64,000 nucleotides of DNA. Source: an uncultured Christensenellaceae bacterium. GTDB lineage: Bacteria > Bacillota > Clostridia > Christensenellales > UMGS416. Shown here piece by piece: positions 58,827 to 64,000 of this stretch. The stretch lies in the NCBI GenBank assembly GCA_944376795.1, contig CALWDW010000039.1, positions 135,917-199,916 of the forward strand, written 5' to 3'. The number at the start of each line of letters is the position of its first letter. The first letter of the stretch is position 1. Below the pieces are notes generated by a model. It worked only from the letters and a program-made list of their open reading frames with translations, was not told where the DNA came from and did no database searches. A program made the translations under genes and the position numbers.

Positions 58827-59270
58827 GTGAATCGAGCGATTCTTATTGGTAGGCTGACCCGGGATCCGGAGCTGCGCACCACGTCCAATACCGGCGTAAG
58901 CGTATGCACCTTCACCGTGGCGGTGGACCGCCGCCGTTCCCGCGACCGGGAAAAGGAGGCCGACTTCATTCCCGTGGTTGTTTGGCGCGAGCAGGCCGAA
59001 AACTGCGCCAAGTACCTGCGCAAGGGTTCCCAAGTAGGGGTATGCGGTTCCATCCAGACCCGCAGCTATGACGCGCAGGATGGCTCCAAGCGCTACGTCA
59101 CCGAAGTCGTTGCCGATGAAGTGCAATTTCTGACCAGCCGCTCGGAGAGCGGCGAAGGCGGGTCTTCTCATTATGCTCCTACTGCCCCCAGGCCCCAGAC
59201 CCAGCCGCAGCAGCGTGCCAGCGTCCCGGCCATGGACATGGAGGAGATTGACGAGGAACTGCCGTTTTAG
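58827..59270 (+). CDS. ssb: Single-stranded DNA-binding protein
   Basis: A 147-residue OB-fold protein: MNRAILIGRLTRDPELRTT, FTVAVDRRRSR, FIPVVVWREQAENCAKYLRK (20) and VVADEVQFL. A Pro/Gln-rich linker (about 115-130) leads to the acidic tip EEIDEELPF that recruits partner proteins. It starts at GTG 58827. Standard location between rpsF and rpsR. Confidence 0.97.
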   Translation: MNRAILIGRLTRDPELRTTSNTGVSVCTFTVAVDRRRSRDREKEADFIPVVVWREQAENCAKYLRKGSQVGVCGSIQTRSYDAQDGSKRYVTEVVADEVQFLTSRSESGEGGSSHYAPTAPRPQTQPQQRASVPAMDMEEIDEELPF

Positions 59271-59318
59271 ATAACCGATCCCAGATGGTTCCGCATCATC
59301 GAAAAGGAGGGATAACCT

Positions 59319-59567
59319 ATGAGTGATTTTGAACGTAGAGGCCCCAATCGTGGCGGCCGCCGCCGTCGTAAGGTGTGCTCGTTCTGTGTGGACAAGATCG
59401 CCCACATTGATTATAAGGACACGGTGCGTCTCCGCCGTCACATCAGCGAGCGTGGAAAGATTCTTCCTTGCCGCATGACCGGCACCTGCGCCGCGCATCA
59501 GCGTCAGCTCTCTGTGGCGATTAAGCGCGCCCGCATGATGGCGCTTTTGCCCTTTACCAACGATTAG
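59319..59567 (+). CDS. rpsR: 30S ribosomal protein S18
   Basis: An 82-residue basic ribosomal protein. [20 protein letters not shown] (20) shows the C-x-x-C pair of the zinc-binding form, then [15 protein letters not shown]-like [15 protein letters not shown] and [20 protein letters not shown] (20). AAGGAGG precedes ATG 59319. Confidence 0.98.
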   Translation: MSDFERRGPNRGGRRRRKVCSFCVDKIAHIDYKDTVRLRRHISERGKILPCRMTGTCAAHQRQLSVAIKRARMMALLPFTND

Positions 59568-59579
59568 TCTGCAGCCTGG

Positions 59580-59608
59580 AACCCCCGCCTTGGCGGGGGT
59601 TCTTTTTT
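59580..59608 (+). terminator. Terminator of the rpsF operon
   Basis: Perfect AACCCCCGCC-TT-GGCGGGGGTT (59580-59601) followed by CTTTTTT. Confidence 0.92.
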
Positions 59609-59613
59609 ACCGG

Positions 59614-59650
59614 GCAACAAAAAAGGCCCGCGCGGATTGGCCGCGCGGGC
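59614..59650 (-). terminator. Terminator of the DUF378 gene
   Basis: GCCCGCGCGG (59626-59635) and CCGCGCGGGC (59641-59650); on the minus strand it is followed by CTTTTTTGTTG. Confidence 0.85.
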
Positions 59651-59668
59651 ATGCCTTTGCCAAAGGGA

Positions 59669-59881
59669 TTAGGCTTCGGTTTCCTCGTGAGGGTGCTGGA
59701 ACAGACGTACCAAAAGACCTACGCACCACAGACCGCAGACGCCGACTACGACGTACACGATCCGCGAGAGCAGCGCGGCCTGCCCCCCAAAGAGGAAAGC
59801 CACCAAGTCGAATTGAAACAATCCCACCAGCAGCCAGTTGATGGCGCCGATGATAACTACGCTGAGAGCCGCTTTGTCCAT
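59669..59881 (-). CDS. DUF378 family membrane protein
   Basis: A 70-residue protein with two hydrophobic helices: ALSVVIIGAINWLLVGLFQF (4-23), where the family's G-A-I-N-W motif is visible, and LLSRIVYVVVGVCGLWCVGL (about 37-56). Members are small membrane proteins of unknown role. Start ATG 59881 with AAGGAG 10 bases upstream; ATG 59905 is an alternative. Monocistronic. Confidence 0.85.
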   Translation of the reverse strand: MDKAALSVVIIGAINWLLVGLFQFDLVAFLFGGQAALLSRIVYVVVGVCGLWCVGLLVRLFQHPHEETEA

Positions 59882-59962
59882 GCTGTGATCACTCCTTACT
59901 TGCATATTCCATGCTTCTACACTGCAAGTATATCCTTGCGGAGCTGCGGCTATACCCGTTTA

Positions 59963-60241
59963 TCATGGATGGGCTTTGGACTTATCCACCAGAATTTCCA
60001 ATTCCATGCAATCGAAGTTGACTGGCTCCATAAAGTCCGCCGGGAAAAACCGGGTGTGGTAGAATTGCTCCAGTTCACGCCGGTGCTTTCCCAGCATGAC
60101 GGGCGAGGCAACGTCCAAAGCCTGACCGATCCTCTCAAAGAGGGCGGTAAAATCTCCATCCTGAACGGGTGGGTCTGTTTCGATCACGGTGTCTCGGATG
60201 ATTTTATTGTGCTTTTTCAGCATGACCCAGATTCGTATCAT
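59963..60241 (-). CDS. Conserved-looking 92-residue protein, function unknown
   Basis: A 92-residue charged protein starting MIRIWVMLKKHNKIIRDTVI and ending MELEILVDKSKAHP, with FTALFERIGQALDVASPVML in the middle and Phe/Tyr-rich residues 60-75. It has no signal, membrane segment or known motif. Similar short proteins occur in clostridial genomes, but I cannot name a family. Start ATG 60241 has GAGGAG upstream; longer frames through 60634 are not plausible. It has a near-consensus promoter of its own. Confidence 0.75.
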   Translation of the reverse strand: MIRIWVMLKKHNKIIRDTVIETDPPVQDGDFTALFERIGQALDVASPVMLGKHRRELEQFYHTRFFPADFMEPVNFDCMELEILVDKSKAHP

Positions 60242-60269
60242 GAGCATCTCCTCGGTGGATTTCGCACCC

Positions 60270-60298
60270 ATTATACAGGATTGCCGGAATTCTCGCAA
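60270..60298 (-). promoter_or_regulatory. Promoter of the 92-residue protein gene
   Basis: On the minus strand TTGCGA (60298-60293), 17-base spacer, TATAAT (60275-60270). Confidence 0.7.
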
Positions 60299-60487
60299 GC
60301 ACACAGAGCGAAGCGTCGGGGATGCGGCGGAAATTCCGGCATATACTGAAAGCGTGGCGCACTTTGGGGAGCAGGAATGCGGCGGGTTTCCGCACGACTC
60401 GATAGGAGGGTAATGTCTAAAGTGCATTATTGGGGGTCGATGGCGTAAAATTGGATCATTTTCCGTCCAATATGTGGAAATGCGGCA

Positions 60488-60517
60488 TTGCTTGCACCAT
60501 GGAATATATGATATGAT
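60488..60517 (+). promoter_or_regulatory. Promoter of asd
   Basis: TTGCTT (60488-60493), 18-base spacer, TATGAT (60512-60517). Confidence 0.6.
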
Positions 60518-60556
60518 AGAAGGGGCCGGGTGCGGCCCATGAAGGAGGAAAGAAAT

Positions 60557-61630
60557 ATGCGTCGATATAAAGTCGGTTTGGTAGGGGGCACGGGCATGGT
60601 AGGTCAGCGCTTTGCTACCTTGCTGGAAAACCATCCCTGGTTTGAGGTGGTGGCCATTGCTGCCAGCAGCCGCTCGGTAGGGAAGACCTATCAGGAGGCC
60701 GTCAGCGGACGGTGGGCCATGAGCCGTCCCATCCCGCCTTCAATGAAGGATATGGTGGTGATGGACGCCCAGGACGTTGCCGCCATGGCCAAGTTGGTGG
60801 ACTTCGTTTTCTGCGCCGTGGATATGAAGAAAGACGAGATCAAGGCGCTGGAGGAGGCATATGCCCGCGCCGAGGTCCCGGTGGTTTCCAATAACTCCGC
60901 CCATCGGGGGACTCCCGACGTGCCGATGGTCATCCCGGAAATCAATGCCGGCCACCTGAAGGTGATCGCCGCCCAGCGCGCCCGCTTGGGCACGACACGC
61001 GGTTTCATCGCGGTGAAGCCCAATTGCTCCATCCAGTCCTATGTTCCTGCGCTGCATCCTCTGCGGGAGTTTGGCATCAACCGGGTGATCGCCAGCACGT
61101 ACCAGGCCATCTCCGGCGCAGGGAAGACCTTTGAAACCTGGCCGGAAATGGTAGATAACGTGATCCCCTACATCGCTGGGGAGGAAGAGAAGAGCGAACA
61201 GGAGCCCTTGAAGATTTGGGGCACGCTGGAGAACGGCGTGATTACCCCGGCTGCCTCACCCATCATTTCCACCCAGTGCATCCGTGTGCCAGTTACGGAT
61301 GGGCATCTTGCTACGGTTTTTGTTTCTTTTGACCGTAAACCCAGCAAGGAAGAAATCATTGAGCGCTGGCGTGCGTTTACAGCACGGCCGCAGACATTGG
61401 GCTTGCCCAGCGCCCCCTCCCCCTTTCTCTACTATTTTGATGAACCGGATCGTCCTCAGCATCGTTTGGACCGGGATGCGGAAAATGGCATGGCGGTCAG
61501 CATCGGACGTCTGCGGGAGGATGCCATTTTTGACTACCGCTTTGTGTGCTTGTCCCATAACACGCTGCGCGGTGCGGCTGGCGGCGCCGTATTGACGGCA
61601 GAGCTGCTCTGTGCGGAGGGCTATATTTAG
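60557..61630 (+). CDS. asd: Aspartate-semialdehyde dehydrogenase, archaeal/fungal type
   Basis: A 357-residue enzyme reducing aspartyl phosphate to aspartate semialdehyde, the branch point to lysine/diaminopimelate, threonine and methionine. GLVGGTGMVGQRF (NADPH-binding), SNNSAHR, VKPNCSIQSYVPALHPL with catalytic Cys157, and ISGAGKTFETW. The KPNCSIQ form and length mark the archaeal/fungal subfamily rather than the E. coli type. Start ATG 60557 with GGAGGAAAG; ATG 60530 lacks a ribosome site. Followed at 28 bases by a DUF218 gene. Confidence 0.95.
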   Translation: MRRYKVGLVGGTGMVGQRFATLLENHPWFEVVAIAASSRSVGKTYQEAVSGRWAMSRPIPPSMKDMVVMDAQDVAAMAKLVDFVFCAVDMKKDEIKALEEAYARAEVPVVSNNSAHRGTPDVPMVIPEINAGHLKVIAAQRARLGTTRGFIAVKPNCSIQSYVPALHPLREFGINRVIASTYQAISGAGKTFETWPEMVDNVIPYIAGEEEKSEQEPLKIWGTLENGVITPAASPIISTQCIRVPVTDGHLATVFVSFDRKPSKEEIIERWRAFTARPQTLGLPSAPSPFLYYFDEPDRPQHRLDRDAENGMAVSIGRLREDAIFDYRFVCLSHNTLRGAAGGAVLTAELLCAEGYI

Positions 61631-61658
61631 GGCAGTGTTCTATGTGAGGTGTTGTCCA

Positions 61659-62360
61659 TTGCGAAAAAAGCGAGTTCTATGGGCAATGCGAATGAGAAAA
61701 TGGGGGCTGGGATTTTTGCGCGCCGGATTGACGGTCGTACTTCTGGCCCTTTTGGCTAACCTTTGGGTGCTGGTTTGGGGCGCTGCGGGGATCTGCCAGG
61801 CAGATGCCATTGATGCCCAGGCCGATGCGGTGCTGGTTTTGGGCGCGGGAATCCGTGGTTCGCGCCCCAGTTCGATGCTTCGAGACCGTCTGGATCAGGC
61901 GGTTGCCCTTTACCGTGCCGGAAAGGCGGCCAAAATTCTAGTTTCCGGCGCCCACAGCGGCGCATATTACGATGAAGCCGCGGTGATGGGCAGCTATTTG
62001 CGGGAACAAGGGGTGCCTGCCGAGGCGGTAGTGGAGGATCGATGGGGGTTGGATACCTATAGCTCCCTCTACCGCGCCCGGCATACCTATGGCTTGCAGT
62101 CCTGCATTGTGGTGACCCAACGCTATCATCTCTACCGTGGTGTGTATTACGCCCGCTGTATGGGGATGCGTGCGTGGGGGGTTTCCTGCGACAGATATCT
62201 GCCTGTATCGCGGATGCCTTGGTACCATGCGCGGGAGTTCCTGTCCAGGGTCAAGGCGGTTTGGGATGTTATGTATGGACGAACGCCTGTAGAGGGCGAA
62301 GATGCTGCGCTGAAGGAGGATCATGATGGATTATCTGCAGAAATACCAGGCCTGGCTTGA
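61659..62360 (+). CDS. SanA/YdcF-like DUF218 protein with membrane anchor
   Basis: A 233-residue protein with one N-terminal membrane helix (about residues 20-43, RAGLTVVLLALLANLWVLVW) and a DUF218 domain: VLVLGAGIRGSRPS (about 58-71), ILVSGAHSGAYYDEAAVM, DTYSSLYRA and VVTQRYHLYR, plus the C-terminal YHAREFLSRVK typical of SanA-type proteins. Outside-facing; SanA affects envelope permeability in enterics. Start is uncertain: TTG 61659 has AGGTG at good spacing; ATG 61686 is the alternative. Overlaps the next gene by 36 bases. Confidence 0.85.
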   Translation: MRKKRVLWAMRMRKWGLGFLRAGLTVVLLALLANLWVLVWGAAGICQADAIDAQADAVLVLGAGIRGSRPSSMLRDRLDQAVALYRAGKAAKILVSGAHSGAYYDEAAVMGSYLREQGVPAEAVVEDRWGLDTYSSLYRARHTYGLQSCIVVTQRYHLYRGVYYARCMGMRAWGVSCDRYLPVSRMPWYHAREFLSRVKAVWDVMYGRTPVEGEDAALKEDHDGLSAEIPGLA

Positions 62361-64000
62361 GGATCCCGGAATGGATCCGGAAACCCATGGTGAATTGGAG
62401 GGGATTCGGGACAACCTTGCGGAAATCGAGGACCGGTTTTATCAGGATTTGGCCTTTGGCACGGCGGGAATGCGCGGGGTAATCGGAGCCGGGACGAATC
62501 GGATGAACCGCTATATGGTGCGGAAAGCTACCGAGGGCTTGGCGAATTTCCTCTGTGGGCTCGGAAAGGACGCCATGGCGGCAGGCGTTGCCATTGCATA
62601 TGACAGCCGAAAGTTTTCGGATATCTTTGCCCAGGATACGGCCCGGGTGCTCTGTGCCCACGGGATCAAGGTTTATCTTTACGCGGTGCTGCATCCGGTG
62701 CCTATGCTGAGCTACGCCGTGCGGGAACTGCAGTGCACCGCTGGTGTGGTGATCACCGCCAGCCATAATCCTAAGCAGTACAATGGATACAAGGTTTATG
62801 GCAAGAGCGGAGGCCAGATGGAACCCGATGATGCCGATGTCGTCACGGCCGAAATCGCCAAGGTTACCGATCTGACCGGGATTCCCATGATGGAGCTGGA
62901 AGAAGCCCAAAAGGCAGGACTTTTGGTCTACCTTGGCAAGGAAATGGATGACTCCTATGTGGCGCGGGTGCTGGAGCTGCCAATCCGGAAGGAGATTTTT
63001 GCCCAGGTGGATCCGGATTTTCGACTGGTTTATACGCCGCTCCATGGTACCGGAAGCATCCCCGTACAGCGGGTGCTGCGAGAGGCCGGTATCCCTGGGG
63101 TGATCGTGGTCAAGGAGCAGGAGCAGCCAGACCCTGATTTTTCCACCGTGCGCACCCCCAATCCCGAGGAAAAGGACGCCCTGAATATGGCTATTGCGCT
63201 GGCCCGGGAGACGGGCGCGGACTTGTGCATTGGCACCGACCCGGACTGCGACCGCATGGGCCTTGCTGTGCGAGACGCTGACGGAGAGTTTGTGCTGCTT
63301 ACAGGGAATCAAATTGGCTGCATTTTGATGGATTATATCCTCTCCGCGCGCAAAGAAAAGGGGACGCTTCCGGCCAATGCCGCCGTTGTAAAATCTATCG
63401 TTTCTACCAATATGGCCGATGCCATTGCCGCCAGCTATGGCGTGACCATGTTTTCCGTGTTGACAGGATTTAAGTTCATTGCCGGGAAAATCGAAGAGTT
63501 CGAGCGAACCGGCGCGTACCAGTATATGTTTGGCTTTGAGGAGAGCTTCGGTTACATGGCCGGGCCCTTTGTGCGGGATAAGGACGCAGTCCAGGCCAGC
63601 CTTCTGGCGGCTGAGGCCGCAGTTTGGTACCGGATGCAGGGGAAGACCCTTTTGGATGCATTGGATTCGATTTATCATAGGTTTGGCTATTATGCCGAGG
63701 GCGTGCTGAATATCGCTTTCCCCGGGCGAGAGGGCGCCGAGAAAATGCAGAATACCATGGCTATGCTTCGCCAGACACCGCCGGTGGAGATTGGCGGGGT
63801 GCGGGTAATGTCTGTCAGCGATCACTTGACTCATCAGACAGTGGATCTGGGGAATGGCGTATCAAGCCCATATGCGGAGGATATGCCCGCTTCCAATGTG
63901 CTCATCTTTACCCTGGAGGGTGGGAATCGCTTTATCATCCGTCCTTCGGGTACGGAGCCGAAGATTAAGCTCTACTTTAATGTAAAGGACGAGACGATGG
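62325..64000 (+). CDS. Phosphohexomutase (phosphoglucomutase-like), cut by window end
   Basis: The first 558 residues of an alpha-D-phosphohexomutase of the phospho-sugar mutase/PgcA type. It has FGTAGMRGVIGAG (about 45-57), the phosphoserine loop TASHNPKQYNGYK (about 139-151), the metal loop DPDCDRMG (about 306-313), FGFEESFGYM with the sugar-binding E-E-S, and RPSGTEPK near the end. Members interconvert hexose 1- and 6-phosphates. Start ATG 62325, 6 bases after GGAGG; ATG 62322 is adjacent. The stop lies past the window, but the family is about 560-580 residues, so nearly all is here. Confidence 0.95.

Larger units (their letters stand above)
60242..60556. other. Divergent region between the 92-residue gene and asd
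   Basis: 315 bases, no other gene. It holds one promoter for each flanking gene (60270-60298 minus, 60488-60517 plus). GCCGGAATT at 60283-60291 recurs inverted as AATTCCGGC near 60333-60341. The rest is unremarkable. Confidence 0.55.

Noticed and set aside
60242-60634. Upstream extension of the 92-residue protein to 223 residues
   Set aside because: The extension crosses both divergent promoters and reads antisense to the asd start; the good ribosome site is at ATG 60241.
62269-63834. A 521-residue minus-strand open frame
   Set aside because: Antisense to the phosphohexomutase, which shows all catalytic loops on the plus strand.
1-64000. Search for tRNA, rRNA, IS elements, prophage and defence genes
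   Set aside because: I saw no cloverleaf with CCA end, no transposase or integrase motif, no phage structural genes and no nuclease/helicase or toxin-antitoxin pair. By-eye reading could miss a single tRNA; a covariance search would settle it.

Overview
The window is about 64 kb of dense, GC-rich (roughly 60%) bacterial chromosome. Gene order and content point to a spore-forming anaerobe of the class Clostridia. Evidence includes the Bacillota-type PolC replicase, the block pyrH-frr-uppS-cdsA-dxr-rseP-ispG-polC followed by rimP-nusA-ylxR-ylxQ-infB-rbfA-nrnA-truB-ribF-rpsO, tmcAL/ackA/yceD/rpmF, a ylbJ-like sporulation membrane protein, a GerM-type lipoprotein and CotF-type coat proteins. Strong AGGAGG ribosome sites and TTGACA/TATAAT promoters fit. 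A gut lineage such as Christensenellales is a guess from the sugar-catabolic accessory genes; the sequence does not prove it.

Layout. 1-2.7 kb: end of an unidentified gene, two terminators, then a minus-strand amino-sugar-type operon (BadF kinase and two SIS proteins). 2.8-9.1 kb: cytosolic class 3 lipase, a TetR regulator divergent from degV with a shared palindromic control region, pruA, galT and rpsU. 9.2-11.7 kb: a sugar-phosphate isomerase-like gene overlapping an NfeD-type gene, and a VanY-like carboxypeptidase. 12-18 kb: rsmD-coaD-coiled-coil gene, YlbJ-like protein divergent from a patatin, a GNAT, and a lower-GC membrane acyltransferase in a gene-poor stretch. 18-28.2 kb: tmcAL, ackA, yceD-rpmF, a small lipoprotein, two coat genes, recX, a DUF4091 glycosidase-like gene, rqcH, gerM-like. 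28.3-31.5 kb: ThuA-like gene, then rph-rdgB-phosphoesterase-thioredoxin fold genes packed with overlaps.

31.5-53.7 kb is the informational core: rpsB, tsf, pyrH, frr, a small PASTA-like gene, uppS, cdsA, dxr, rseP, ispG, polC, then the rimP-to-ribF transcription/translation operon and rpsO. It joins translation, isoprenoid and lipid-carrier synthesis, membrane proteolysis and replication. Several internal promoters and terminator-like hairpins (before pyrH, frr, uppS, rimP and rbfA) suggest it is not one simple transcript. 53.8-57 kb is a minus-strand sugar-acid operon (SDR, mannonate-dehydratase family enzyme, UroD-like protein). 57-64 kb: small membrane proteins, two DUF218 paralogues, rpsF-ssb-rpsR, an orphan 92-residue gene, an archaeal/fungal-type asd, and a phosphohexomutase cut by the window end.

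I see no insertion sequence, prophage, CRISPR array, rRNA, tRNA or recognisable defence system. The observations most worth testing are the putative RNA upstream of pyrH, the tandem-repeat domain in IF2, the free-standing PASTA-like protein, the TetR/degV control region, and the SIS/SIS/kinase and SDR/ManD/UroD operons.
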